Origin: Torreya grandis
Lineage: Eukaryota; Streptophyta; Pinopsida; Cupressales; Taxaceae
Assembly (NCBI GenBank): GCA_037957365.1
Contig: JARHVA010006310.1
Location: 758,001 to 822,000, forward strand
Reading direction: 5' to 3'
Length of the DNA: 64,000 nt
The notes beneath the pieces were generated by a model that was not told where the DNA came from, did no database searches, and saw only the letters and a list, made by a program, of their open reading frames with translations. The position numbers and the translations under genes were made by a program. Each line of letters opens with the position of its first letter. The stretch's first letter is position 1. Positions 11,777 through 23,829 of the stretch are shown in pieces.

Positions 11777-13020
11777 TTTTTATTGGATAGGTAAAACACT
11801 TTTGACTCGAGCTATGAATCAAGGTGGGTCACAAACGATGGCTCATTCCCCATAGAAAATAGAGGAAGAAGAAATACAAAGTGCAAAAAGGGTGTCACCT
11901 CCCACAAGAGCAATATATGTGGGAAACAAAACCCGTAGAGAATATAAAGAAAAGGAGAGCAAAAATAGAGTAAATGGATAACCAATAGAGAGAAACCAAA
12001 ACACCTAAAAATGGGAGTAGAATAATACAACATTCAAGACCAAACCCCACTAGCTGCCCAACAGAGAGGCTTATTCACAAGTCAATACTTCCTTATGCCC
12101 TCGTTTAGAAAGGGTATCTTCTATGGTCCATTGAGATCCATTTGAGATGAGAGAGTGTGCTTAAGCCCTGAGTAATTCTACATCCATTCTATGTCCTTTC
12201 TTCTTTGAAGAAACTCCAACATCCACATTTTAGTTAGAAGGCCTAGAAGGAGGAGTCCAAGGAGGGATCACTTGAGGAGGGATTGATCAAGGGGTCAAAT
12301 TCTCCTATAAGGGGACTTCCATTTAGGGAAAGGTCTGGGGTGGGGAATGGGGGAAGAGTCCAAGGACATCCCACGACAATGTCCATTATCATCACTAAGT
12401 GGAAGAAAGGGGGAAGTGAAACTTTTTGTGATTGTGCCACTTGAAAAATGGGTCAAGTTCATATTCTTTCCTCTTCCAGACTTGCTAAGGATGCCAATGT
12501 GTCTTGGAAGGACATCTAATGATACGATGACTAGGGAGGTGGCAATGGAAAGAGCAAAAGGGAAGGCCTTCATAATTGAGATGTTGAGTCCACGAGCCCC
12601 ACGAGGAGAGTAGACTAACCGAAAAGGAGAGTGATTTGAAAATGTCAATGAAAGCCAAATGTGGACTCAGCTGAGACTCCAAGAGGTAGCATCAATCTTT
12701 ATGAAATTTATGACTTTGTCCACCAAGAGATCGATGAAACACTCATTCCTCATCACCAGAGGGAGAAGATGAAGCCGAAGCCACATCAAGACATCCTTGA
12801 GTTGAAATAAATCCTACAAGAAGAAAGGGATCCGAGCGTAGAAGAAAATGCCATAACAGTTGAAAAACCACATACCGAAGTTCCACACAAAATAGCTATT
12901 AGTTGAGCTCTAAAATTCTACCAGGAAGAACCCAACACACAACAAGTAGAAGGAAGGAGGACCAATGGAACAAAATCAAACTTTCGAGGCCCAAGTTACA
13001 AGAGTTGAAAGAGAGGTAAA
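11777..13020 (-). mobile_element. LINE fragment: ORF1 (DUF4283-like) plus 3' tail
   Basis: The minus strand at about 12,910-12,670 reads WNFGMWFFNCYGIFFYARIP, a stop, then LKDVLMWLRLHLLPL and DLLVDKVINFIKIDATSW. This order matches the DUF4283-type ORF1/gag-like domain of plant LINEs: 'PWFFNgxxLfl', then 'aPVWVRLxxLPlxfW', then 'iGnxxGkfixvDxaT'. At the other end (11,795-11,777) the minus strand reads GTTTTACCTATCC followed by AATAAAAAAA, a LINE-like 3' tail. Only 1.2 kb separates ORF1 from the tail and no RT is seen, so the element is internally deleted. Longer overlapping frames at 12,295-12,682 are shadows without domains. The family call comes from pattern matching by eye. Confidence 0.45.
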
Positions 13021-14998
13021 CAATCCCATGCATTTTTCAATCAGAAATATGCTACTTATATATACTTCCATCTCCAACAAAAGAAAGTCTAAAATAACCA
13101 ACTCAAAGATTGATAAAATAACCTAAATTCGAAATAGTAAAAAAAATCTAAAATAAATAATTATTACATTAATTATGAATAATTAATAACATTTTATTAT
13201 AAATTTGATTGTAAATGAATGTTATTTTAGACTTGCATGACCCACAATATTAAAAATGAAATATATATTATCAAATTATAATTTAATGTTTTATGTATAT
13301 ATGTGTTTAACCTTCCAAAAAAAATTCTAAACAATATAGAGCACATATACAATCGTTTTCTATTTACATATTTCCAAATACATTGCATACATATGTTAGT
13401 GTTCATATATGTTAGTGATATAGAACCCAAAATAGAGATTAATATAATGTTTTTGTCTCGTTTGATTCATCGTAATCATTTTGGTACTTTTTTTTTTCCC
13501 CCTTTTTGGTTGATTACTATTTACTTTTTAACATTTGGTGTACCTAACGTGGATAATTGGGTTGCGTTTGTGCGACTATTATTATTATGATTATTATTTA
13601 CATGGCATACATATGCGGTACAAGCTTACTATAAGTTGCGTAAGGGCTGTGTAATAAAAAAATATTGAAATTAAAAAAAATAAAGTCGGATGTTATATGA
13701 GTTATCCCATTTAATTTTATTTTTTACATTAACAAAGATACCAATAATAGGGAAGAAGGAGATGATAATATAATTGATTAAGAGTTTTGGGTTCTTTCCA
13801 TATAGATGTTAAAGTTAGTTCTTGTTATTTGTATTATTTAAGAATGTTAGTTTGTGTAGGCTCAATCGCCTCCCTTGAGAATTAATGATGGCTCCCTTAA
13901 CTGATTACAAGGTTTATTAGTTGTGGGGCAGTGACTACCGAAACACTAAAACACCCAAAAAAAAAAAGAGGAATAAAGAAATGATAACGAATTTAAAGGG
14001 ATAACTACTTTGAGAGAGAGGTGGGGGCGGGGCGGTTGGGGGGTGCAGGGCAAGGGAGTGGGAAGGGGAGACAAGGTGGGGTGTCATCAAGCAAGGAGAA
14101 GGAAAAAAATGAGGAACAAAGATTGAAAGAGACAACAATGTCATCTTACTAACAAATATTTGGGGGCAATGTAAAGGCAAGGGGAAAGAGTGGAGGGAAA
14201 AAAAAAAAGAGATTCATTTATAGACAAATAATATGTGTTATCCCTACAAAATATAAGATTAGAGGTATGTATTAATTTAATTTTATAGGCAAATTTAATT
14301 TATATTTATATAATTCTTAAAAATAACATGAGAAAAAATCCTAGGTCAAGCATGCTAAAAAAAACGTTATGAAAAATCTTGAATAAACCAACAAAAACAT
14401 AATAATAAAACTCCAAAATAAAATCCTTAAAAACTTAGAATATTCTCTTCTACATCCTTATAGTTTACTAAATTCATTGTAAAATATCCAATATCTATTA
14501 TACACAACTCTAGGTTGCATCTAAAAAATTTGACAAAATTCACAATTTAGTTTCCTCTTTTTCCTTTTCTATATTACAAGAAAATTATTTGAGAAAATTC
14601 TCAATTGCGTTTTATTTTTATTTTCAATGTTTTTCATTGACTCTATTCATTAATCAACACTTCTCATCATTCACATTGCATTTCAAGGAAAAAAAATATA
14701 TATATTTCTAATTATATTTGCATACCTCAAATATTTGTACTTGTAGATTATAAATAATTATGGTATGATTTATGCATTCATTAGAAATATAGTATTTTCA
14801 TAGTCCATAATATATGTATTTTGACATATATATCAATTCTCATATTTATGTTTTACTATTGAGTTATCAATCGAATTAAAAAAAAAATTAAAAATAATAA
14901 AATGGAAGTTTAAGTTAAAACACATGACAAATTAAACTTAAAAAATAAGATTAATGCTTTTAATTTACAAGATGAATGAATGTTTCTGTAACTCCTAG
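13021..14998. other. Spacer with purine-rich and homopolymer segments
   Basis: A G/A-rich block (13,990-14,205, up to GGGGGCGGGGCGG) lies in otherwise AT-rich DNA. At 13,736-13,785 a short acidic exon-like piece (NREEGDDNIID) follows an 'aacaaag' site, but it is too short to call. Confidence 0.4.
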
Positions 14999-15094
14999 GC
15001 CAACGAGGAGGGTGTTGCATATTGGGGCTTGTCATATGTCTACTTTCAGTTTTCCACACAATGTGATATTGAGGAGTATTATCGAAACCATTAG
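14999..15094 (+). pseudogene. Possible exon next to the module array
   Basis: After an acceptor-like 'actcctag' the frame reads NEEGVAYWGLSYVYFQF and CDIEEYYRNH, then TAG. No donor is obvious. It lies just upstream of the exon-like tandem modules and shares the word NEEGV with the first module, so it may belong to the same lost gene. I do not recognise the family. Confidence 0.3.
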
Positions 15095-15217
15095 GGACAT
15101 CAATGATCTTCCTTAAAATAGTAAAATAATATTAAAATTTTCATATGTATTTATAAAATTATATATCATTTTTAATCCATTTTTAATTATTGATTATTCA
15201 TTAATACACTTATTCAG

Positions 15218-15304
15218 TATTGAGGATAACAAGAAGAAGGAAAATGAGGAAGGAGTATGGACAAGTCAATGTCCTTTATCTATTGTTAGGAACCCAACAT
15301 GAAG
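15218..15304 (+). pseudogene. Exon-like module 1 of a tandem array
   Basis: An 87-nt block bounded by 'tattcag' and 'gaag/gtgtga', reading SIEDNKKKENEEGVW and ending NPT-stop-R. It is the most divergent of four equal-sized modules and is followed by about 100 nt of T-rich, intron-like sequence. Confidence 0.45.
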
Positions 15305-15406
15305 GTGTGATTTTATTTTATTTTATTTTTTATTTTTTATTTTTTTTTAAATTTAATTATTTCTATTAATTATAAATTATTTTCTTTTTGGGGTTTTGAT
15401 AATAAG

Positions 15407-15462
15407 CTCAGTAGTTATATAGACTAGTTTGAGGATGACACTAAGTTGAGTCATCATCCTTT
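15407..15462 (+). pseudogene. Exon-like module 2, left part (split by copia insertion)
   Basis: It starts after 'gataataag' and reads LSSYID-stop-FEDDTKLSHH. It is interrupted by the copia element and resumes at 23,404 (SSTTRNLMWR), ending at 23,435. Joined, with one copy of the 5-bp target duplication, it is about 83 nt, the same size as its neighbours. Its donor is mutated (ggag/atatag). Confidence 0.5.
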
Positions 15463-18451
15463 TGTTAGAGGTATAATCACTAAGGGGGGTGAATTAGTGA
15501 GCCCAGATATTTTAATGTCAATTATATTTCTTTGAAATTATTAAACAATCAACATATATCAACTTGATCAAACCATCTTAACAAGAGAGCTCATTCATTC
15601 AATGCATACACACGATCAAACACATAACACATAGTTCTTATGGAAAACCCTCATGGGGAATAAAACCCACTCTCAATCCCTCAACACATGGACTAATATC
15701 CTATAATAAATACAAATAAGATATTGGTCAACTCTTTTAAACCAAAAAACATTGATCATGTCCTCCTATCCAAAAGCCTTTAGTGAAACACCTATTTCAC
15801 AGGGAGTAATTGTCCCTAAGAAAGATCAAGTACTTTAGACACTCCTTTGATCACCTCCACCTTAGAACTAAAGTATTTAACCCCTGATGATGGATCTCTA
15901 TTTTTCTAACACCTACACAAACTCCCTCTCTATCTCATATAGGCCTCTAACATAGGCATGCCATAATCTCTCTCATTCACTCAAAGTGTCCTCATATACA
16001 CACTCAGACATCTTCGTATATCTTCAAACTATAGGAGCACTTTTATAACATAAAAAATATGACCAATAGGTCATATTCACACTCATCAATCTACTCATCA
16101 AATCATCAACTAGGCACTCTACCTCTCCTTCACTCCATAACTCTCACATGCACCTTGCACTAATCTCACTCACAAGTCTAAAAACCAAGACATTTGGTTT
16201 CACTATATATAGATAATTCATTAATTATCAAGATCACAATATTTTTTATCGACCATGATACATGCCTTCATCCTTAAGGCATATCACATGGGTCACACTT
16301 AAGCATAATCCACTTTCAAATGGCCTAAGTCACTTTTAGGTCCTCTGGAGACCCATTCAACTGTTTGACACTTTTTTTTATCAAATTAAGAACATATGAA
16401 CACTTTCCAAAATCATGGACCCATTCCTCATGATCTATATGTCCTCCTTAAGTTCCAATAACCATCACATTACTTTTTTGCTTGAGCATAATTCACTCAA
16501 ACAATAATTTGTGAACACGGTCACCATGAACAAATACACAATCAAATTATAAAACTTTGTTGATATTTCATACAATTTTTTTAACCTTCATAATGTACAT
16601 GGAATATCCTTATAGATTTTAAAACATGCTTCAATATTTAATTCATCATTAAACATCGAAACAACATCAGAACAAGCTCAATCACCCTTATCGGGTTACT
16701 TGCAGAACATGCATTTTTTGGAACCTTAATATATTTGACTATACACACTTTTATATATTAAAATTAGGTTCATTATATTCATCATATATTCCTCTTCAAC
16801 TTTTACTTTTATAGCACCTTCGAATTTGTCCTATATCAAAATTTATGGACAAAATGCAAAGTACTAGTTTTTCACTTTACAAAAATTCAAATATTCAAAT
16901 GAAAATGGTCAAAATTAAACCACAAACACATTAATTTCATCTCATGTCCTCACATATTTAGATTAAATTTGCACCATCGATCTTCTTCAAACTTTAATGC
17001 ATAGTGCATCAATGTCTAAATGTTAAACTTTAACTAGTTGACCTCATCTCATGCAATCTAACAACTTTGACCTCATGCACTTTGTAAATCTCTTCAGGAT
17101 TGTCCTAGATTTAATAATACTAGACAAATATCACTTTTACCATTTGATTTTAATTCACTCCATTGATCTCTATCTATATGATCACCTGATCACTGTTGAT
17201 CCTTGGAAGAAGCTCGATCTTTATCTCTACACAACATTAAACATTGAACACTTGGCACAATCTCACTGCTTCTTGACATCTTGGAGTAACACACTCCATC
17301 AATGATGTTCAAACTTTACCTGTACAAAATTGACTAAGTATTGGATCCATTACATTCTATCTAAGAAGCCAACTTTGAAATTTAATAACATTTACCTCGC
17401 TCACTTTCATGTTCTCAAATTTGGACCATATGATCTCCTCACATAGGAGAATCCAACCATGTGTCAAAATTTTCTTGAAGCCTTCACATGTGAAAGATAA
17501 AATTCCATTAATCTACTCACTTATATTTTTCTACCATAGAGCCAACAATGTCAAGAATTGCTTGGAAGGCCAACTTTGCACATGCATATCTTTTGACATG
17601 CTTCAGTGCATGATCTAAAATTTAGCATAAATTAGCTAGGCTCAAAACTTAAAAAACCCATATGATCATCTTATTTTGAAACAAATATAGGTGTGAGATA
17701 TTCCATCAGCAAAGTACTTACTTGAATCTTTCTTGCCTCATGCAATTTTGGCTAAGTATGGGAAAACATTGCCAAACTTCCTGGGATCCCAACTTTGCAC
17801 TTGCATATCTTTTGTCACATTTAGGTGCATGACATAAGATTTACTTCATAATAACTAGGCAAAATAATTAACAAATCCATGTGACCATTTCCTCTTGAAA
17901 CCTCCATGTATGTGAATTTTAACATCATCAACATGCTTACTTGGATTTATTTGAGCATAGAAAACACTGTCAAAATGCTTGAAAGCCCAACTTTATACCC
18001 ACATATATTTTAATTCATTTAGGTGAATGACCTAAGATTTAGTGAATAGTAAATAGGGACTAATATTATAACAACCATATTACTGAATCTGCCTAACTCA
18101 TAATCACATAGAATGGTGACATCAACAAACTACCTACTCATATTTTCTGCCACTAGACAAAAAATGTTTAGATGAAAACAATGATCAACCAGATGAAATC
18201 CACTTATGCACACTAGCACTCAAAGCATAGATAACCTATTATACAACCCATTTCATATTCTCAATACCCCATACTCATCCCTAAACATCCCTAACCATGC
18301 CAAAACTAAAGATCAGCTAGTCCTCCTTAAATCACACTAGGACAAACACATTACACACTTTGTCATTGTCACTTAGGCTATTAAATCACTTCATCCACTC
18401 ACCAGGATGCCTTCATGACATCATCATGACATCATTGACAACTCTCTAGCA
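15463..18451 (-). repeat. 3' LTR of the copia element (2,989 bp)
   Basis: A long LTR with TG...CA ends (minus strand). From about 16,575 to 18,451 it aligns along its length with 21,570-23,403, with many substitutions and small indels. The part from 15,463 to 16,575 has no partner in the other LTR. Open frames in it (e.g. 17,051-17,305) recur in the other LTR and are not genes. Confidence 0.75.
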
Positions 18452-19887
18452 ATATTCCCTTTTGTCATTATTGTCAACACACATCATATAGCAATATACA
18501 TCTTACCTTCCTTCTACTTGAGATAACACTCCCATAATGATAAAGTGGACACCAAATGATCCTGAGGACCTAAAATTAATATCAATAGAAAATTAATATC
18601 TTATAAATATGATATAAATCCCCCTTACCTTGAACCTACTTCTTCTTGCTCCATGCCAACACTCTCTTCAATCAAACACTACAACCAATGAAGATAGAAC
18701 ACACAAAACACTAGCATCTGATGGAAATCACCAAGAAACATATGGTATGGACTCCCCCTTAGATATCTTAGCCATTACACCTTTTGAGCATCTTCAAATC
18801 TCCATACATCATGAGGAACCACCGTACAAGTTTATTATCCTTTTCTCTCAAACTACCTTAAGGACCACCAAAAGAACTTAATGCCACACACAAAACTAGA
18901 AACATCCTCTCTAAAAAAACCTAATAACTCACCTTGAAATACTCATGCCTTGTTCTTTTGGATAAACTAAACAAAAATCTTTCTTCTTCTCACTAGGCTC
19001 GACCGGTCTCCTTGTAGCCCTACCTAGAACTTGTAGAGCCAAAAAAATTTAGAAGACACACATTAAAGACCTAAAACATCATATCTAGATCAATCTCATA
19101 TGTCCCCTCAGTCACACCAATTTAAAACAACTAGCTCAAAATCTGCAACATACTTTCTTCACAAACCAACTACCGAATTAGGGCTCCAACTTGACAAAAA
19201 CTTGAGTAAATTGAGAACCAAAAACCTTCAAATCTCTATGAAGATTGATTTGGAAACCAATTTATCCCCTTAAAATTATTAAGAAGCCTCAGATGTCAAC
19301 TCCTAAGCCAAACCATTTTTCTAGTAGATCCTAAAACCCTAGAATCTTAAAACAAACAAAGTCAACACAAAACCTTCCAATCAACGTCTACCTCTGAAAC
19401 TTATTTTACACTTGGAGAAAACCATTACACACTTCTAAAACAATATTTTCACTTCTACATCTTTGGGAACCCATACATATTATAATGCATTTTATGACCT
19501 GCATACTCTTAGGCATAAACTAGAAAACCTGAGAGCAAACAAAAATAACTAATTTGACTTCAACATACCTTCAGACCACAAAACCACTTGGAACATGCTA
19601 GAATAAGGTCAACAAACCTTTCTAAACAAAAATATCATCTTAACGAATCACAAATCCTCTTTTGCCACATGAAATCCTTCAATTTGACAATACAAACTGA
19701 CCATATATAGCTATGACATCACTCTGACATCACCACAACTTCTCTTCCACTTCAACATACATGTTCCAATTGAAAACACACATCTCTATCCATCTAAGAA
19801 CATTTGAAGAACACCAAAGCAACACTTATCCACTATAAGGAGTCTCTTAAAAAGCATAGATAGAGACATCCTTTGTACCGCAATGCT
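18452..19887 (-). other. Non-coding interior of the copia element
   Basis: The expected pol region carries no recognisable integrase, RT or RNase H motif on either strand. It either derives from a non-autonomous element or is a deletion scar. Confidence 0.5.
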
Positions 19888-21535
19888 CTAAAACAAATTA
19901 AATCTAGGAGTGGCCCACATCTCCTTAGTAACTACTGGAATCCTTTTATAGCTATAAGACTTATTTCTCTTGTTCTTCTTCTCTTTATTTTTAACTATGA
20001 CAACTGGTTCTTTTTCTATATCACTCTCCTTTTCTTTTAGGATAGAATTGAAAACACATAGAGAAACTATAGAAACTTGACATATCTTTTCATTTGAATC
20101 ATCAACCTTGCAGCTTGAAACCTCATCACCAGGCATAGATAATTGATGTACTTTGAATAATACTTGCTCAGCAATAGCAGGATGTTCACTTGGATTCATA
20201 ATCATCTCAAAACTTGCCTCAACCATCACATTGGTCTTCTCCTTGAGGTTTTTCTCTTCATTATCAACATGAGTAGACAATGAGAGTCCTTGGAACTTTT
20301 CAACATCTGTAGCATTTAATATTTCTTGAAGGAATCTCAAATTACCTTACCTTAAATGGACAATGTTTTTCAAAGTGTCCCACATCATGATAGTTGAAGC
20401 ACTCAACCTTTTTCACTCCTTTTGACTAATGACCCCCATTATAATTCCATGCAAATTCATTTTTAATAGGTCTCATGCATTCTCTATCTCTATGCACAAA
20501 TTGATTATAAGTATAAAAATAACTATTTAAATTCACACACCTCATGGCATTTGGTTGTCTTATCCAATTTTTCTTCATTCTACCAACACTTTCATTCTTT
20601 GTTTAATGATTTGCCTTCAAAGGTTGATCCACCTTTCTCCTATTGATATTCATGTCAACTTGAGAATCAACATTAGGTTCTTCATTAAACCCCAATCTAG
20701 ATATGTCACTAGCTGAATTATGACTCTCTAGGAGATCATCAAGATCATTGGAAATTTTATCAAACTTGACAAATGATTTCAACTTACTTACAGACTTCTC
20801 TAACTCATATTTCTAAAATATAATCTCAGAATCATACCTTGAACATTCATCTTCTTTATATTTCAGTCTTGTAGATAGGATTTCTAATTGACAACTTAGA
20901 CTCTTGACCATATATTCATGCTCCTTGGTGTCTTCATTTATTCTTGCCTCAAATACATTGAATTGCTCCTCATAGTCTTTGAGTTGAGACTTCATCTTCT
21001 TGTTAATATTATTCTCAATCTTCATTTCTTTAAGAGCATTTATCAATGTAGTCTCATAGTCCACCTCATCTTCATCATCATCTAAATCACTAAAAATAGA
21101 CTCCTTTTGACATGAGTAACTACCTTTCCTCAGCCATAAACAGGGCTTCATCTTTAACAGGATCATCATGTTCATTATCATACTTTGAGTCACTAACTTC
21201 ACTCTCATCTAATGAGCTGATATCTTCTTGGGTCTAGAGACTTTTCTTGTCCTTGAAGTACTTCTTCTTGTTGTCAAACCTTCTAAATCCCTTTTTTATT
21301 TTAATAGGCCTAAATGATCTCTTCCCATCATCATGACCTTGGTCATGCTCTTCATCACCATCCTTTTTATAATTATGAGGGAAATTATTAGTAAAATGGC
21401 CTACCTCTCTATAATTGAATCATTTGAGGGGTAGTTTACCCTTATACTTGCCTGAACTTATTTTCAAATTTATTGAAATCAAAGAAACTAGTTCATCCTT
21501 ATCTATATAAGAAATTTCATCCTCCTTGGGTTTAT
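19888..21535 (-). pseudogene. Decayed copia gag with two zinc-knuckle sites
   Basis: Nucleocapsid end of a copia Gag (virus-like particle protein that packages element RNA), read from right to left. It opens with DKDELVSLISINLK and GKYKGKLPLK, then knuckle 1 at 21,424-21,376 (stop-FNYREVGHFTNNF), where only the His remains of CCHC. Next come an acidic stretch and a coiled-coil-like segment (20,813-21,208, rich in E/K/L), then KFDKISNDLDDLLESHN and ISRLGFNEE. These match the 'LdxiLxSQ...GLGF' block of SIRE-type Gag. Knuckle 2 at 20,405-20,355 reads CFNYHDVGHFEKHC, with the second Cys changed to Tyr. A 150-codon lysine-rich frame follows (20,340-19,888). Gag's N-terminal part is missing where the truncated 5' LTR begins. 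Stops and frameshifts make it non-functional. Confidence 0.7.
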
Positions 21536-21569
21536 ATAAGAAATTTCAACTACATATGATTGGTCAAAC

Positions 21570-23403
21570 CTTTATAATGCACAAAATCATCCTTATGGAG
21601 TCTAAAACATGCTCTAATAGCTAATTCATCATTAAGCATTGAAACGACATCAAAATGAGCTCAATTACCTTTCTCGGTTTACTTGCAAAACATGCACAAA
21701 CACAAACTCAAATTTGAACATCAATATCTTTTACTTTTTACACTTTAATATATTCAAATTAGGTTTATTAAATGCACCATGGATTCCTATTAAACTTTTC
21801 TTTTTATAGCAACTTTAAATTCAACCTAGATCAAAAGTTATGGACAAAATACATAGCACTAGATTTTCCCTTTGCAAAATTCAAATATTCAAATACAAAT
21901 GATCATAGTTAAACCTTGGACACATTGCTTGAATTTAATTTCCTTGCATATTTAGATTAAATGTGCACCATCGATCTTCTTCAAAATTTAATGCATAGTG
22001 TGTCAATGCTTAAATGTTAAACTTTGACTAGTTGACCTCACCTCATGCACTCCGTTGATCACTTAGCTTTAAAAATACTAGAAAACTATCACTTTGACCT
22101 TTTGAATTTAATTCACTCCATTGAATTATATCTATATGATCACCTGCTCACCATTGATCTTTGGAAGAAGCTCGATCTTTATCTCTGCACAGCGTTAAAC
22201 ATTGAACACTTGGCACCATCTTGTTGCTTCCTGACATCTTGGAGAAATGCACTCCATCAATGATATTTGAACTTTACGTTGTACAAAATTGACTATGGTA
22301 ACCATTAAAATCTATCTAAAAAGGAAACTTTGAACCAAAATAAATTTTCTGTCTCTCACTCACATGTTCTCAAATTTGGACCATCTGATCTCCTCACATA
22401 GGAGAATCCAATTGTGTGTCAAAATGTTCCTTAATCCTTTGCATGTGTGAGATAAAATACCATTAATATTCTCACTCATATTATTCTATCATAAAGTCGA
22501 TAATGTCAATAATTACTTGGAAGGCCAACTTTGCACATGCATATGTTTTGAAGTGCTTCAGCACATGATCTAATATTTAGCACAAATCAACTAGGCTCAA
22601 AACTTAACAAACCCATATGACCATCTTGTTCTGAAATGCCTACATGTGCAAGATATGCCATCACCAAACTACTTACTTGGCTCTTTCATGCCTCATGAAA
22701 ATTTGGCTAAGTATGAGGAAACAATGTCAAACTTCTTGGGATCCCGACTTTGTAGTTGCATATATTTTATTGTGCTTAGGCGTATGACCCAAGATTTAGT
22801 ACGTAAGAATTAGGAAAAATACTGAACAAATCTATATGACCATTTCCTCCTGAACGTCCATGCATGAATGTTGATATCATCAACATGCTTACTCAGCTCT
22901 ATTTGAACATAGAAAAAACTATCAAAATGCCTGAGAGCCCAACTTTGTACCCACATATCTTTGACTGAGCTTAGGTACATGACCTCAGATTTAGTGCATA
23001 GAAACTAGGGACTAATGTGATCATAACCATATAACCAACTCTTTATGACTCATCCACATATGGCAATGGTGACATCAGTAAACTACCTACTCATATTTTC
23101 TACCACTAGACCCAAAATGTCTATATGAAAATAATGATCAACAAGATGAAATCCACTTATGCACACAAGCACTCAAAGCATAGAAAACCTCTTATATGAC
23201 CCCTTTCACATGCTCAATACTCCATACTCATCCCTAAACATCCCTATCCATGCCAAAACTGAAGATCAACCAAGTCTCCTTAAAGTACATTAGGAAAAGC
23301 ACATTGCATACTTTGTCATTATCACTTAGGCTATCGAAGCACTTCATACACTCACTAGGATACCTCCATGACATACCATGACATCATTGACAACTCTCTA
23401 GCA
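21570..23403 (-). repeat. 5' LTR of the copia element, truncated
   Basis: It keeps about 1.83 kb of the 2.99-kb LTR. The lost part is the R/U5 end plus the primer-binding site and the gag start. Near the break, 'tatataagaaatttca' occurs twice (21,504-21,519 and 21,533-21,548), a possible deletion footprint. Confidence 0.7.
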
Positions 23404-23435
23404 CCTTCCTCTACTACTAGGAATCTAATGTGGAG
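23404..23435 (+). pseudogene. Exon-like module 2, right part
   Basis: Continuation of the module split by the copia element; reads SSTTRNLMWR. The first five bases are the target-site duplication. Confidence 0.5.
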
Positions 23436-23518
23436 ATATAGTATTTAATTTTATTTTTTAAATTTAAATATTTAAATTAATAGTAATATAATTTTAATTT
23501 TCTATGTTTTGATAACAG

Positions 23519-23602
23519 GGCCATTTTTTATATGGACCCATAGGAGGATGCCATTAGAATGATTTTTTATGCTTCCTCTACTTCTATGGTCCTAAGGAGG
23601 AG
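23519..23602 (+). pseudogene. Exon-like module 3
   Basis: An 84-nt block with canonical-looking splice sites (gataacag before, ggag/gtatac after). It reads AIFYMDP-stop-EDAIRM and then YASSTSMVLRR. It is preceded by about 83 nt of intron-like T-rich sequence. Confidence 0.5.
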
Positions 23603-23682
23603 GTATACTTTTAGTTTCATTTTTTAAATTGAAGTATTTAAATTAATTATAATAGTATTTTATTTATAGGGTTTTAATAATG

Positions 23683-23767
23683 GATTCACTATTTATATGG
23701 ACCTGCATGAGGATGAGGTTGAACATAGTGGACATTCTTCCTCTACTAATAGGGACTCGATACAAAG
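23683..23767 (+). pseudogene. Exon-like module 4
   Basis: An 85-nt open block reading FTIYMDLHEDEVEHSGHSSS then TNRDSIQ. It is the best preserved module, with no stop. The acceptor AG is mutated (aataatg) relative to module 3. Confidence 0.5.
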
Positions 23768-23829
23768 GAATAATTTGTAGTAATTTTAAAATTGAAGTAT
23801 TTTAGTTACATATTTATCTAATATTTATT

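Larger units (their letters stand above)
15463..23403 (-). mobile_element. Ty1/copia LTR retrotransposon, internally deleted, with giant LTRs
   Basis: Minus-strand element of 7.9 kb flanked by a near-perfect target duplication (ccttt at 15,458-15,462; ccttc at 23,404-23,408). The 3' LTR is 15,463-18,451 and the truncated 5' LTR about 21,570-23,403; both begin TGCTAGAGAGTTGTC on the minus strand. A purine-rich tract (AAAAGGGAATAT, 18,463-18,452) directly precedes the 3' LTR. The minus strand upstream of it reads ATAATGACAAAAGGG, like the 'TTTGTCAtcAtcAAAAGGGGGAGA' seen before the 3' LTR of SIRE/Maximus-type copia elements. The 3' LTR ends with CACCCCCCTTAGTG...TCTAACA, also typical of that group. 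The interior keeps only decayed gag; no protease, integrase or RT is recognised. It is inserted in module 2 of the exon-like array. Confidence 0.75.

Noticed and set aside
12295..12682. Long overlapping frames on both strands (up to 117 codons)
   Set aside because: No domain in any of them; the LINE ORF1 signal lies in a different, interrupted minus frame just to the right.
17051..22263. Similar open frames at 17,051-17,305 and 22,045-22,263
   Set aside because: They are the same position in the two copia LTRs; LTR sequence, not genes.
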